The notes: generated by a model not told the origin, from the sequence alone. 64,000 bases of DNA from Pseudomonas anguilliseptica (GCF_021375795.1 NZ_JAEIOI010000001.1:868001-932000), one strand, 5' to 3'; positions 42,096 to 51,925 are shown, counted from the stretch's first letter. Translations and numbers: made by a program.

Positions 42096-42935
42096 TCAGG
42101 CCGCCTGGCTTTGTACAGGCAGATCGAACTCCGTACGGGTCTGGTAGAGCAACTCCAGGTTGTTGTGCTCCCAGGGGTGGAAGTTGGGCTTGAAGAAGTC
42201 GCGATAAGTGCTGATCAGCGGACGGAACACGCCTTCCTTGCCCCACATCCACTGAATGCCGTCGCGCCATACGCGCCAGTTCCACAGCAGGCCGTCCTGC
42301 TTCAGCATATGCGCCAGGCCGCGGGTGGTGTCGAGTACGAAGAAGAAGGTGCCCATCATCATGGCCCTGCGCAGCAGTTTGCGGCTGCCGCAGACCTGGT
42401 TGTACACGTCGAAGGCCACCGCCTTGTGCTCGGTTTCCTCCAGCGCGTGCCAGCGCCACAGCCGCACCATGGTGGGGTGTGCGCCCTCCAGATGTTTCGG
42501 GTCCTTGAGCAGGCCATCGGCCATGATCGCGGTGATGTGTTCCAGCGCGGCGGTGGCCGCCAGTTGCCTTTGCGGCGAGAACTTCTTCTGGGTGTAGCGA
42601 ATCCGTGCCTGGGCGCGTTTTTCGATACGGGTGATGTTGTAACCCAGGTCTCGCAGACGATTGCTGTACTCCAGGTGCTCGCGGCTGTGGTGGCCTTCCT
42701 GACCGATAAAACCACGGATCTGCTCTTTCAGCACCGGGTCATCAATCTGGTCGCGGAAGTGCCGCACCGAGTCGATAAAGAAGCGCTCGCCATCGGGGAA
42801 CAGCACCGACATGGCATCAAACAAATGGGTCTTGAAGGCATCGCCGCTGTGCCAGTGGCGGGGCAGCGGATTGGGAAAATCGAAATCCATATGCCGTGGA
42901 CGAATCTGCAAACCTTCCGGGGTAGTGCTAACCAT
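42096..42935 (-). CDS. predicted metal-dependent hydrolase (PF10118)
   Basis: A 279-residue soluble protein of the PF10118 family, whose helical fold recalls ferritin-like di-metal enzymes: the segments GQEGHHSREHLEYS and WHALEETEHKAVAFDVY carry the conserved Glu/His ligands. The N-terminus (RPRHMDFDFPNPLPRHWHSGD) is typical. Function is not established, but the family is common next to AraC-type regulators and lipid hydrolases. It diverges from araC, sharing a 401-bp gap with two matching operator-like sites. Confidence 0.85.
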   Translation of the reverse strand: MVSTTPEGLQIRPRHMDFDFPNPLPRHWHSGDAFKTHLFDAMSVLFPDGERFFIDSVRHFRDQIDDPVLKEQIRGFIGQEGHHSREHLEYSNRLRDLGYNITRIEKRAQARIRYTQKKFSPQRQLAATAALEHITAIMADGLLKDPKHLEGAHPTMVRLWRWHALEETEHKAVAFDVYNQVCGSRKLLRRAMMMGTFFFVLDTTRGLAHMLKQDGLLWNWRVWRDGIQWMWGKEGVFRPLISTYRDFFKPNFHPWEHNNLELLYQTRTEFDLPVQSQAA

Positions 42936-43022
42936 GCTGACTCCCTGAGTCTGTGACTGAAGCGTGGTCTCACTATGGATTCACCAGGCGGCTCGGCAAA
43001 GGTTCACAACAGCCAATGTTTC

Positions 43023-43037
43023 GGTCATATATGGCCA
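43023..43037. promoter_or_regulatory. operator-like site, copy 1
   Basis: GGTCATATATGGCCA, nearly palindromic (12 of 14 in GGTCATATATGGCC), 88 bp upstream of the PF10118 hydrolase start. Confidence 0.5.
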
Positions 43038-43306
43038 ATTTTGCACGAGTGTACCAAGCGCTGTGAGGCTTTCTGAGCACCATCGGCATGCTCTATTGCC
43101 CAGGCTAGAGCCATGCCTCAGCGAAAATCAGCTCCTGTGACGGCCGCGCCCTGCATGCGCCCAACCTTCGGTTGTGGTGATTGCCTGAACAAGCCCCGAG
43201 TATGGAGCGGGCCATGCAGCGACTGCACAGACTGAATAAGGCGATGGCTGTGCCGCAGGGCGGCCCTTGTCGGTTTTTGTCGAACAGGGTTATCGTCGCT
43301 GTCGGT

Positions 43307-43321
43307 GGTCATATCTGGCCA
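43307..43321. promoter_or_regulatory. operator-like site, copy 2
   Basis: GGTCATATCTGGCCA, 14 of 15 bases as in copy 1, ending 15 bp before the araC ATG, where a bound protein would block transcription or translation start. Confidence 0.5.
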
Positions 43322-43336
43322 GATAATAAGAAAACC

Positions 43337-44356
43337 ATGAAGCCATCACTGAATTTCTCTGCCGAACTGGTTCCTGTTGCCTACGCCGCTGCCTTGCTCG
43401 ACCTGGTCGAGGAACTTGGCGTACCGCGTGCGCAGCTGTTTGCCGAGGCGCGGGTGCGCCCCGAAGTGCTGGGCAATCCGCAGGGGCGTTTGTCCTTTAT
43501 CGATTTCACCCAGCTCACCAGTAGCGCTCTGCGCCTGTGTGACGAGCCGGCGCTGGGCCTGCTGCTCGGGCAGCGGCTGAATGTCTCGACTCACGGCATC
43601 CTCGGTTATGCGGTGCTGTCCAGCGCCAACCTGGGCAAGGCCATGCAGTTCGCCCTCAAGTATTACCGTGTACTGGGCCTGACCTATGAACTGGAAATGG
43701 TCGAACTGGGTGCGCGCATCGAGTTGCGCGCCAGCGAGTCGATGCCGCTGGGGCCGCTCAGTCGTTTTGCAGCCGAGGGTTTGCTGACCAGCCTCTACAC
43801 CATCGCGCGCTTTCTGGTGGGCGAGCGCTTGCAAGAGGTGGAGGTGGGCTTTGCCCATGCCGCACCGCACTACGCCGAACGCTACGAGCGTCTGTTTGGT
43901 GTACCGGTGGCGTTTGAGCAGCCTTACCACCGCCTGAGCATGCCGATCAGCTATCTGGACCGGCCCATGGCCCTGGCTAACCCGGCCACGGTGCAGATGT
44001 GCGAGCAACAATGCGAAGCGCTGTTGGCCAGCCTGGATGTACAGGATGGTCTGCTGACCCGCGTGCGTCGCTTACTGCTGGCGCGGCCCGGTGACTTCCC
44101 CGACCTGGCCAGCGCCGCCGATGCCTTGCACACCAGTGGTCGCAGCCTGCGCCGGCACCTGTCGAGCATGGGCACCAGCTACCAGCAAGTGCTTGATGAA
44201 GTACGCAAGAGCCTGGCCTTGCAATACCTCACCACCACCCACTTGCCGCTCTACGAAATCGCTTATCTGCTGGGCTTCAGCGACCCGTCGAATTTTCGCC
44301 GTGCGTTCAAGAAATGGACGGGTAAACTGCCCAGCGATTACCGCGCTGAGGAATAA
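43337..44356 (+). CDS. AraC family transcriptional regulator
   Basis: A 339-residue regulator: N-terminal Arabinose_bd/OruR-type effector domain (SVSAELVPVAYAA-like start, GLLLGQRLNVSTHGILGYAV) and C-terminal AraC double HTH (DLASAADALHTSGRSLRRHL, then YEIAYLLGFSDPSNFRRAFK). Start at the ATG at 43337; the longer frame to 43181 is not supported. This branch often controls esterase, lipid or hydrocarbon genes. Likely autoregulator and activator of the divergent PF10118 gene through the two 15-bp repeats. The MBL gene follows after 2 bp. Confidence 0.92.
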   Translation: MKPSLNFSAELVPVAYAAALLDLVEELGVPRAQLFAEARVRPEVLGNPQGRLSFIDFTQLTSSALRLCDEPALGLLLGQRLNVSTHGILGYAVLSSANLGKAMQFALKYYRVLGLTYELEMVELGARIELRASESMPLGPLSRFAAEGLLTSLYTIARFLVGERLQEVEVGFAHAAPHYAERYERLFGVPVAFEQPYHRLSMPISYLDRPMALANPATVQMCEQQCEALLASLDVQDGLLTRVRRLLLARPGDFPDLASAADALHTSGRSLRRHLSSMGTSYQQVLDEVRKSLALQYLTTTHLPLYEIAYLLGFSDPSNFRRAFKKWTGKLPSDYRAEE

Positions 44357-44358
44357 CC

Positions 44359-45006
44359 ATGAGTTCTGCCGCATCCCCGACCCTGATCCGCGAAACCTTC
44401 CCCGTCGGGCCTTTGCAGTGCAACTGCACGATCATCGGCGACCCTGTGACCAAGAAGGCCATCGTGGTCGATCCGGGTGGTAATCCTGATCTGATCATGG
44501 CGCGTCTTGAGGCCCATGGGTTGAAGGTGGTGAGCATCATTCATACCCATGCCCATCTGGATCACTTCCTCGCCTCCGGGCAGATGAAGGAGAAGACCGG
44601 GGCGACGCTGCATCTGCATAAAGAGGATCAGTTCCTCTGGGACAGCCTGGAAATGCAGTGCCGCATGTTCGGTGTGCCTTACACGCCGGTGCCGGCGCCG
44701 GATCAGTGGTTGAGTGATGACGAGGAGCTGGCCTGCGGTTGCGGCGTGGCCTTGCATACACCGGGGCATACGCCGGGTTCGATGAGCTTCTGGTTCCCCC
44801 AGGACAAGCTGCTGATCGCTGGTGACACGCTGTTCAAGCGCGGTATCGGCCGCACGGATTTGTGGGGCGGTGATTACTCGACCATTGAGCGCTCGATCAA
44901 GCAGCGCCTCTATAGCCTGGACGAAGATGCCACGGTGGTCACCGGCCACGGCCCGGATACCCGCCTGGGTGATGAAATGCGCGAAAACCCGTTTATCCGC
45001 GCCTGA
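44359..45006 (+). CDS. MBL-fold metallo-hydrolase (glyoxalase II-like)
   Basis: A 215-residue zinc hydrolase of the YcbL/GloB-like type. It has the complete motif HTHAHLDH (about 56-63), then HTPGHTPGSMSF, GDTLF and a final TGHGPDT, giving all ligands of a binuclear site. It starts 2 bp after the araC stop, so it is co-transcribed. Thioester hydrolysis is the family's usual reaction; the substrate here is unknown. Confidence 0.92.
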   Translation: MSSAASPTLIRETFPVGPLQCNCTIIGDPVTKKAIVVDPGGNPDLIMARLEAHGLKVVSIIHTHAHLDHFLASGQMKEKTGATLHLHKEDQFLWDSLEMQCRMFGVPYTPVPAPDQWLSDDEELACGCGVALHTPGHTPGSMSFWFPQDKLLIAGDTLFKRGIGRTDLWGGDYSTIERSIKQRLYSLDEDATVVTGHGPDTRLGDEMRENPFIRA

Positions 45007-45117
45007 TTACACTGGGTTGCCAGGCGTTACTGCAGCCAGAAAAGGAACTTCATGGTGGGTTTTCGTTCGAAACCACAGGTGAAAACCTCTGTATTCGAAT
45101 TGAAAAAGGAAGTGCGC

Positions 45118-45774
45118 ATGAACCTGTGGCGAAATCTTGCAGTTGTAATCCTCGGTGTCAGCGTCCTGGCTGGTTGTACCACCAACCCTTATACCGGTGA
45201 GCGTGAGACGGGTAAGGCGGGCATCTACGGGGGTGTCGGAGCGGTGACTGGCGCGGTGGTCGGTGCAGCCACGTCGAGCAAGAAGGACCGTGCCAAGGGT
45301 GCCCTGATTGGCGCTGCAGTCGGTGGTGCGGCCGGTGGTGGTTACGGTTATTACGTCGACACCCAGGAAGCCAAGTTGCGCCAGACCCTACAGGGCACGG
45401 GCGTGCAGGTGCAGCGCAACGGTGATGACTTGAAACTGATCATGCCGGGCAATATCACCTTCGCCAGCAACTCGGCGGATATTTCCAGCAGCTTCTACCC
45501 GACGCTCAACTCGCTGGTCACCGTATTCAAGGAGTTCAACAAGAACGGCGTGGACATCGTTGGCCATACGGACAGCACCGGCTCGTTCGAGTTGAACCAG
45601 AACCTCTCCAACCGCCGGGCGCAGAGCGTGGCGTCCTACCTGAGCGCCAATGGTGTAGCCGCCTCGCGCTTGTCGTCCTACGGTGCAGGCCCGAGCCAGC
45701 CGATTGCCAGCAATGCCAATGAAGCTGGCCGTGCGCAGAACCGTCGCGTCGAGATCAACCTGCGTCCGCTGTAA
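45118..45774 (+). CDS. OmpA-family outer-membrane lipoprotein
   Basis: A 218-residue lipoprotein. The ATG at 45118 has AAGGAAG upstream and a signal ending LAGC (Cys about 17). A glycine-zipper stretch (YGGVGAVTGAVVGAATSSKK, AAVGGAAGGGYGYY) precedes a C-terminal OmpA peptidoglycan-binding domain (VDIVGHTDSTGSFELNQNLS, then NRRVEINLRPL). It resembles E. coli YiaD and tethers the outer membrane to peptidoglycan. A strong terminator follows. Confidence 0.93.
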   Translation: MNLWRNLAVVILGVSVLAGCTTNPYTGERETGKAGIYGGVGAVTGAVVGAATSSKKDRAKGALIGAAVGGAAGGGYGYYVDTQEAKLRQTLQGTGVQVQRNGDDLKLIMPGNITFASNSADISSSFYPTLNSLVTVFKEFNKNGVDIVGHTDSTGSFELNQNLSNRRAQSVASYLSANGVAASRLSSYGAGPSQPIASNANEAGRAQNRRVEINLRPL

Positions 45775-45789
45775 ACCGCAGCACAACAC

Positions 45790-45823
45790 AAGCCGCGCAT
45801 TTGCCCGAATGCGCGGCTTTTTT
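45790..45823 (+). terminator. Rho-independent terminator
   Basis: AAGCCGCGCATT/AATGCGCGGCTT with a 6-nt loop and a T run, 16 bp after the OmpA lipoprotein stop. Confidence 0.9.
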
Positions 45824-45947
45824 ATGCCGACGATTTACCTCCGGCCACCTGTGAAAATCGTGACTAGACTGCTGGCAGTGGTTCACCTCAACCCTGCTGT
45901 TCCGGCACGCTCGTCTGCGCCGGACATGGATGATGACTGGAGATCGC

Positions 45948-48900
45948 ATGGACGAACGGCTCGCCTTTCTCGCCCGTAAACCCTGGTTACCGTTGTGGGT
46001 CACCCTGATTCTGCTGATCGGCCTGGGCGGTCTCTCGCTCTGGCAGTGGCAGGCGCTGGAACGACGTGAGCATGAGCAGCGCCAGCAACGTTTCGAGCAG
46101 GAAGCGCAGGACATCAGTCAGCGGGTGGTCAGCCGCATGCAGGCCTATGAGATGGTCCTGCGTGGCACCTCGGGGCTGATGACAGGCAGCGAGCATGTGT
46201 CCCGCGAGGAGTGGGAGCGGGCGCTCGATCAGCTGCAATTGCAGGATCGTTACCCCGGTATTCAGGCCCTGGCCTGGTCGCGTTATATGCAGGCGGATCA
46301 GCTTCAGGCGTTTGTGGCCGAGGAGCAGGCTCGCGGTCGCACGGATTTTCGTCTGTTCCCGCCGGGAGCGCGCGAGCACTATCTGCTGATCGATTACATC
46401 AGCCCGTTGGATTGGCGTAACCGCCGCGTGCTGGGCTACGACATGCTCAGCGAGCCGGTGCGTCGTGCCGCCGTGCAGCAGGCCATCGACAGCGGGGTAG
46501 CGACCCTCAGTGCCCCCGTCACCCTGCGTCAGGAAACCGAGGAGAACGTGCAGGCCGGGGTCTTGCTGTATCTGCCGGTGTATCAGCCAGGTCGACCGCT
46601 GAGCACGGTTGAGGAGCGGCGAGCGGCCTTGTTTGGGGTGGTGCATGCCGCTTTTCGCAGCTATGACCTGATGGAAGGCATTCTCGGTGCACAGACCAGC
46701 CGCTTCGATATCACCCTCAAGGATCAACAGACCCCGGATACCCCTCTGCTCCATGGCGAGTCGCATGGCGCGGCGATGAACCCGGCATTTCGCCATGTGC
46801 TGGAACTGCCGCTTTACGGCCGCAACTGGCTGTTGGAAGTCAGCAGCACGGCGGTCTATGAGGCCGCACAGTTTAACCGTGGCAGCAGTTTCAGCCTGTG
46901 GCTTGGCTTGGTGGCTGCGGCTCTGCTGGCATTACTGGTTGGCGGTTACCTGTACCTGCGTGAGCGCGAGCTGCACACCAACCAGCTGGCCACCGACAAG
47001 CTGCGTGAGCGTGAAGAGCGTTTCCGCCTGCTGATTGAGCGTCTGCCTGTGGCCACGTTGTTGTGCAATGCCCAGGGGCGGATCGAGATGGCCAATCGCA
47101 GCGCCGCCGAGCTGCTTGATTGCACCGTCGAGGGCTTGGTGGGCGAGCGGGTCAAACGCTTTCTGCCGGCGGTCGAACAGCTCAGTGAGCTGGTGATTGG
47201 TGAGGAAAGTGCCGAGCTGGCCAGCGAGTACCAGGCTCGCCGCGACCTCGGTGAGGAAGTGCCGGTCGCGCTGAGCCTGAGCGTGCTGGCCGACTCTTCC
47301 GGGGTCAATTACCTGCTCAACCTGGTCGACCTACGCGCGCGCAAGGGCGCCGAGGAACGCTTCCGGCTGGTGGTTGAGGCGTCGCCCAATGCCATCGTGC
47401 TGGTGGACCGCAAGGGCTGCATTGCCATGGTCAACCGTCAGACCGAGCAGATGTTCGGTTACCCCCGCGATCAGCTGCTGGCGCAGCCGGTGGAGGTGCT
47501 TTTGCCGACCGCCTTGCGCGGCAGCCATGTACCGATGCGCTCGGCTTACCAGAGCAACCCTGAGCCGCGTCGGATGGGCAGTAACCGCGAGCTGTTCGGC
47601 CAGCACCGCGACGGGCGGCTGATTCCGTTGGAGGTGGGCTTGTCACCGATCAAGGGTGGCGACGATGCGCTGGTACAGGCGGTGATCATCGATATCAGTG
47701 AGCGCAAGGCGGCCGAGCAGCGCCTGCGTGACCAGGCCGAGCAACTGATTCTGGCCAACCGCTACAAGTCGGAATTTCTCGCCAACATGTCCCATGAGCT
47801 GCGCACGCCGCTCAACAGCATCCTGATTCTCAGCGATCAGCTGCGGCAGAACAGCGCTGGCAACCTGACCGAGAAACAGACCAAGCATGCCGACATCGTG
47901 CATCGGGCCGGCAGTGACCTGCTTCAACTGATCAACGATGTACTGGACCTGGCCAAGGTCGAGTCCGGGCGCATGCAGCTCAAGCTTGAACCGCTGAGCA
48001 TGCAGGACATTCTCGTGGAGCTGGATGCCAGCCTGCGGCCGATGGCCGAGATCAAGGGCTTGCGTCTGCACACGCAACTGGAAGCGGGCGTGCCGCGCGT
48101 GATCCACAGTGACCGCATCCGTCTGCATCAGATCCTGCGCAACCTGCTGTCGAATGCCCTGAAGTTTACCGAGCATGGCGAGGTCAGCCTGACGGTGGCC
48201 TGTGCCAGCGGTGAGTCGCAGGAGGGCCATGAACTGCTCGACTTCAGTGTGCGTGACAGTGGCATCGGCATCGCGGCTGATCAGCATGAGCAGATCTTCC
48301 AAGCCTTCCAGCAGATCGATGGCTCCACCAGCCGGCGCTTTGGCGGCACCGGACTGGGCTTGGCTATTACCCGTCAGCTGGTTCTGGCAATGGATGGCGA
48401 GATCAGCTTGCAGAGCGCCCCGGGCGAAGGTTCCTGTTTCAGCGTGCGCCTGCCGGTGCGAGTGGTGCCCCAGGCTCAGGACGAACCGACAGAGGAAGGG
48501 CCACAGCGCAGTGGCGAAGGCCCGGCCGTGCTGATCGTTGAAGACGATGCGAACTTTGCCGCCGTGCTGGCTGAAGAGGCGCATGCCCATGGCTTTGCCA
48601 GCGTGCACTGCCGCAGCGGTGTGCAGGCGCTCAACCTGTTGCAGAACGAGCGCTTCAGTGCGGTGATCCTGGATATCCTGCTGCCGGATATCAGCGGCTG
48701 GCAGCTGTTCCGCCGCCTGCGCGGCAACGCCAGCCATCGCCTGACGCCGGTGCATATCATTTCCTGCGTACCGCAGCCGGTGGATTGGAATGACGATGGC
48801 ACGCGCTACCTGGTCAAGCCCATCCAGCGCGCCGATCTGGAACAGGTGTTTGTCGACCTCCAGCAGCAGGACGCGCAACCGGCCCAGCGGCTGTTGCTGG

Positions 48901-49709
48901 TGGAGGACGTCGAGGTCGAGCGTGAGCATTACCGCGAACACCTGCAGCAACTGGGCTTTACCGTGCGGGCCTGCTCCCGCGCGGATGAGGCGCTCAGCGC
49001 CTACGCTGATGAAGCATTCAACGCCCTGGTGATTGATCTTGATCTGCCGGATCAGGATGGCTTTGAACTGCTCGAAAGCCTGGATCGCCAGCGCCCCTTG
49101 AACGGCACGCGGGTGGTGATCAACACCGGTGTCGATGTCACCCGCCAGGCGCTGCAACGCCTGCGCCGCTACAGCGCGGTGGTGGTGCATAAGCATGGTG
49201 AAGATATGCAGGGGCTCAGCGAGGCCGTACAGGGTTTTCTCGGTGGCGTACGCGACCCCGGCCGCCAGGCAGCCGGTCGGCTGGACAATCCGCTGGAAGG
49301 TCGCCGCGTGCTGCTGGTCGATGATGACGTGCGCAACGTCTACGCCATGAGCGCGCTGCTCGATGAGGTCGGGCTGATCATCAGCTCCGCCAAGGACGGG
49401 CTCGAGGCCATTGCCTGCTATACGCGTGAGCCGTTCGACCTGATCCTGATGGACATGTCCATGCCCACCATGGATGGCTACACCGCCACCCGGATACTCA
49501 AGACCGAACATGCTTGCAGCATCCCGATCATCGCCCTGACGGCCCATGCCATGAAGGGCGATCGTGAGAAATGCATGACTGCCGGCGCCGATGACTACCT
49601 GGCTAAACCGGTCACCCGCGACGCCTTGCTGGATATGCTGATGCGCTGGTTGCCCCATGCCTCTGGGGCAGCCACTGTGCCAACACCGCCGCGTGCGACG
49701 CCCCGGTAG
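45948..49709 (+). CDS. hybrid sensor histidine kinase: CHASE-PAS-PAS-HisKA-HATPase-REC-REC-REC
   Basis: A 1253-residue inner-membrane sensor kinase. TM1 (about 12-33) and TM2 (about 310-335) enclose a periplasmic CHASE domain (GTSGLMTGSEHVSREEW). Two PAS-like domains follow (about 355-470, 472-590), then HisKA with the phospho-acceptor His616 (MSHELRTPLN), HATPase (GGTGLGLAI) and three receiver domains with phospho-acceptor Asp909, Asp1030 and Asp1169. The second receiver is the most divergent. Start at 45948 because GGAG lies 5 nt before it. The GGDEF/EAL regulator gene begins 65 bp downstream and is the natural output partner. The CHASE ligand is unknown. Confidence 0.93.
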   Translation: MDERLAFLARKPWLPLWVTLILLIGLGGLSLWQWQALERREHEQRQQRFEQEAQDISQRVVSRMQAYEMVLRGTSGLMTGSEHVSREEWERALDQLQLQDRYPGIQALAWSRYMQADQLQAFVAEEQARGRTDFRLFPPGAREHYLLIDYISPLDWRNRRVLGYDMLSEPVRRAAVQQAIDSGVATLSAPVTLRQETEENVQAGVLLYLPVYQPGRPLSTVEERRAALFGVVHAAFRSYDLMEGILGAQTSRFDITLKDQQTPDTPLLHGESHGAAMNPAFRHVLELPLYGRNWLLEVSSTAVYEAAQFNRGSSFSLWLGLVAAALLALLVGGYLYLRERELHTNQLATDKLREREERFRLLIERLPVATLLCNAQGRIEMANRSAAELLDCTVEGLVGERVKRFLPAVEQLSELVIGEESAELASEYQARRDLGEEVPVALSLSVLADSSGVNYLLNLVDLRARKGAEERFRLVVEASPNAIVLVDRKGCIAMVNRQTEQMFGYPRDQLLAQPVEVLLPTALRGSHVPMRSAYQSNPEPRRMGSNRELFGQHRDGRLIPLEVGLSPIKGGDDALVQAVIIDISERKAAEQRLRDQAEQLILANRYKSEFLANMSHELRTPLNSILILSDQLRQNSAGNLTEKQTKHADIVHRAGSDLLQLINDVLDLAKVESGRMQLKLEPLSMQDILVELDASLRPMAEIKGLRLHTQLEAGVPRVIHSDRIRLHQILRNLLSNALKFTEHGEVSLTVACASGESQEGHELLDFSVRDSGIGIAADQHEQIFQAFQQIDGSTSRRFGGTGLGLAITRQLVLAMDGEISLQSAPGEGSCFSVRLPVRVVPQAQDEPTEEGPQRSGEGPAVLIVEDDANFAAVLAEEAHAHGFASVHCRSGVQALNLLQNERFSAVILDILLPDISGWQLFRRLRGNASHRLTPVHIISCVPQPVDWNDDGTRYLVKPIQRADLEQVFVDLQQQDAQPAQRLLLVEDVEVEREHYREHLQQLGFTVRACSRADEALSAYADEAFNALVIDLDLPDQDGFELLESLDRQRPLNGTRVVINTGVDVTRQALQRLRRYSAVVVHKHGEDMQGLSEAVQGFLGGVRDPGRQAAGRLDNPLEGRRVLLVDDDVRNVYAMSALLDEVGLIISSAKDGLEAIACYTREPFDLILMDMSMPTMDGYTATRILKTEHACSIPIIALTAHAMKGDREKCMTAGADDYLAKPVTRDALLDMLMRWLPHASGAATVPTPPRATPR

Positions 49710-49774
49710 TTTTGCCGAGTGCTGCTAACCTGAACTTCAGCAGGGGTAAGACGGCCAGGGACAAGGGAGGAAAC

Positions 49775-51925
49775 ATGGCACATGTGCAGATGAAGGTCGC
49801 CGCCACGACCCAGACGCTTCTGGTGGTTGATGATCGCCCTGAGAACCTTGCGGCCATGGAGGCCTTGCTCGACGAGGGCGATTGGCGGCTACGCTGCGTA
49901 GATTCCGGCGAGGCGGCATTGCAGTGTCTGCTGGAGGAGGATGTTGGGCTGGTGCTGTTGGATGTGCAGATGCCGCACATGGACGGTTTTGAAGTGGCCC
50001 GCCTGATGCGCGGCAACCCGCGCACCCGCTACACCCCGATCATCTTCGTTTCCGCCATCGCGCAGACCCAGGATTCGGTGCTCAAGGGCTACGCCACCGG
50101 GGCGGTGGACTTCATGCTCAAACCATTCGACCCCAGTGTGCTGCGCCACAAGATTCACGCCCTGCTTGAACATGAGCGCAACCGCAGCGAGCTGCTGCAA
50201 CTCAGCCAGCAACTGGACAGCGCACGTGCCTTCAATGCCTCGGTGCTGGATAACGCTGCCGAAGGCATCATGGTGGTAGGGGAGGACGGTCGCATCAGTT
50301 TCGCCAACCCGGCCATGGCTCGCATGCTCGACGGCTCCGTGAGTGATCTGGAAGGCAGTGAAATGCTGTCCTACCTAGTCACCCCGCAGGTGACCTGCGA
50401 GTGGCGTCTGTCCGAGTTTTACCAGCAGTGGCGGCGTGGCGAGGCCTACCGTCTGCACGATGCCAACCTGCGCACCCTGAGCGGTGGCCAGGTGCCGGTG
50501 GCGCTGTCCTGCTCGCCCTTGCAGCGTCTGCAGCATGCCATGGTGGTCATGGCGCTGGATATGTCGGTGGTGCGCAACCTGCATCAGCAGCTGGAGTCGC
50601 AAGCCATCACTGATGCGCTGACGGGGTTGCTCAATCGCCGAGGGTTTTACCAAGCGCTGGACTCGGCGCTGGCGCGGATTGATCGCAGTGGCCAGCGCAT
50701 GGCCGTGCTCTACCTCGATCTGGATGGTTTCAAGAGGATCAATGATTCTCTCGGCCACGATGCTGGCGACCAGTTGCTCAAACGTGTGGGTGAGCAACTG
50801 AAGACCAGTCTGCGTCCTTATGACAGCCTGGCGCGCATCGGCGGCGATGAATTCACTGCATTGCTCGACAGCCTGGAACACCCGGAGGATGCCGCGCGGA
50901 TTGCCGAGAAGCTGATCGAGCAGGTTTCGGTGCGGCATACCATCGACGGCATGGACGTGACCCTGGGGGCGAGCGTCGGGATTGCCTGCTTCCCCGAGTG
51001 CGGACAGAACGTCGAGGGCCTGCTGCGCGCGGCGGATATGGCCATGTACGAGGCCAAGCGAGCAGGGCGTCAGCAGTACCGCTTCTTCTCGCCGGAAATG
51101 AATGGTCGTGCGCGTTCGCGGCTGATGCTTGAGGAAAGCCTGCGCAACGCCATCGACAATGATGACTTTGTGCTGGTCTACCAGCCTCAGATCTACCTCG
51201 ACAGCGGACGCTTGCGCGGCTTTGAAGCCTTGCTGCGCTGGCAGCACCGGGTGGCCGGGACCGTGGCGCCGGGGGTGTTTATTCCGCTGCTGGAGGAAAC
51301 CCGGCTGATCAACCGCCTGGGCAGCTGGATCTTTCAGGCCGGAGTCGAGCAGTGCCGGCAGATGAGCCAGCAGTACGGCAGTGATTTGGTGATCAGCCTG
51401 AATGTCAGCCCGGTGCAGTTCGGTATGCCGCAGTTGGTCGAGGACCTGCGCCGGGTGCTGGATGAACAGCAGCTGGCACCCCAGCAGCTGGAAGTGGAGG
51501 TCACCGAAAGTGCGCTGATGCAGGACCTGGACACCAGCCGCGAACAGCTGCGCCAGTTGCGCCAGCTGGGGGTGAAAATCGCCATCGATGACTTCGGCAC
51601 CGGCTACTCGTCCCTGGCCTATCTGCGCCATTTTGAACTGGACACGCTGAAGATCGACCGCCTGTTTATCTCCAATATGCTCTACTCGCCGCGCGATGCT
51701 GCGGTGGTTAGCACCATCATCGACCTGGGACGCAACCTGGGGTTGGAAGTGATCGCCGAGGGTGTGGAAACCATGGCCCAGCGCGATTGGTTGGCGGCAC
51801 ATGACTGCGCAATCATGCAGGGTTTTCTGGTCGCGCCAGGGTTGAGCGTGGAACAGGCCAGGGCGTTTCCTGCGCAACTGGACTGGCATAATCTGCCGCT
51901 GCGTAATGAAAAGCCGGCCGGATAG
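49775..51925 (+). CDS. response regulator with PAS, GGDEF and EAL domains
   Basis: A 716-residue cytoplasmic protein: REC domain with Asp63 (LLDVQMPHMDG), PAS (about 155-275), GGDEF with intact GGDEF at 356-360 and an RxxD inhibitory site (RPYD, 347-350), and EAL with EALLRW (484-489), NVSPVQF and DDFGTGYSS. Both diguanylate cyclase and phosphodiesterase activities look possible, with product inhibition of the cyclase. The start at 49775 follows GGGAGG. Together with the kinase upstream it forms a two-component route to c-di-GMP. A terminator follows. Confidence 0.93.
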   Translation: MAHVQMKVAATTQTLLVVDDRPENLAAMEALLDEGDWRLRCVDSGEAALQCLLEEDVGLVLLDVQMPHMDGFEVARLMRGNPRTRYTPIIFVSAIAQTQDSVLKGYATGAVDFMLKPFDPSVLRHKIHALLEHERNRSELLQLSQQLDSARAFNASVLDNAAEGIMVVGEDGRISFANPAMARMLDGSVSDLEGSEMLSYLVTPQVTCEWRLSEFYQQWRRGEAYRLHDANLRTLSGGQVPVALSCSPLQRLQHAMVVMALDMSVVRNLHQQLESQAITDALTGLLNRRGFYQALDSALARIDRSGQRMAVLYLDLDGFKRINDSLGHDAGDQLLKRVGEQLKTSLRPYDSLARIGGDEFTALLDSLEHPEDAARIAEKLIEQVSVRHTIDGMDVTLGASVGIACFPECGQNVEGLLRAADMAMYEAKRAGRQQYRFFSPEMNGRARSRLMLEESLRNAIDNDDFVLVYQPQIYLDSGRLRGFEALLRWQHRVAGTVAPGVFIPLLEETRLINRLGSWIFQAGVEQCRQMSQQYGSDLVISLNVSPVQFGMPQLVEDLRRVLDEQQLAPQQLEVEVTESALMQDLDTSREQLRQLRQLGVKIAIDDFGTGYSSLAYLRHFELDTLKIDRLFISNMLYSPRDAAVVSTIIDLGRNLGLEVIAEGVETMAQRDWLAAHDCAIMQGFLVAPGLSVEQARAFPAQLDWHNLPLRNEKPAG

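Larger units (their letters stand above)
42936..43336. other. 401-bp divergent gap with two operator-like repeats
   Basis: The gap between the PF10118 gene and araC holds GGTCATATATGGCCA at its left side and GGTCATATCTGGCCA just before araC. No gene or RNA is recognised in between; the frame open upstream of araC lacks coding character. Confidence 0.6.

Noticed and set aside
47643..49658. 671-aa open frame on the minus strand
   Set aside because: Fully antisense to the hybrid kinase, whose frame has clear domains and catalytic residues; the reverse frame is open only because of high GC3.
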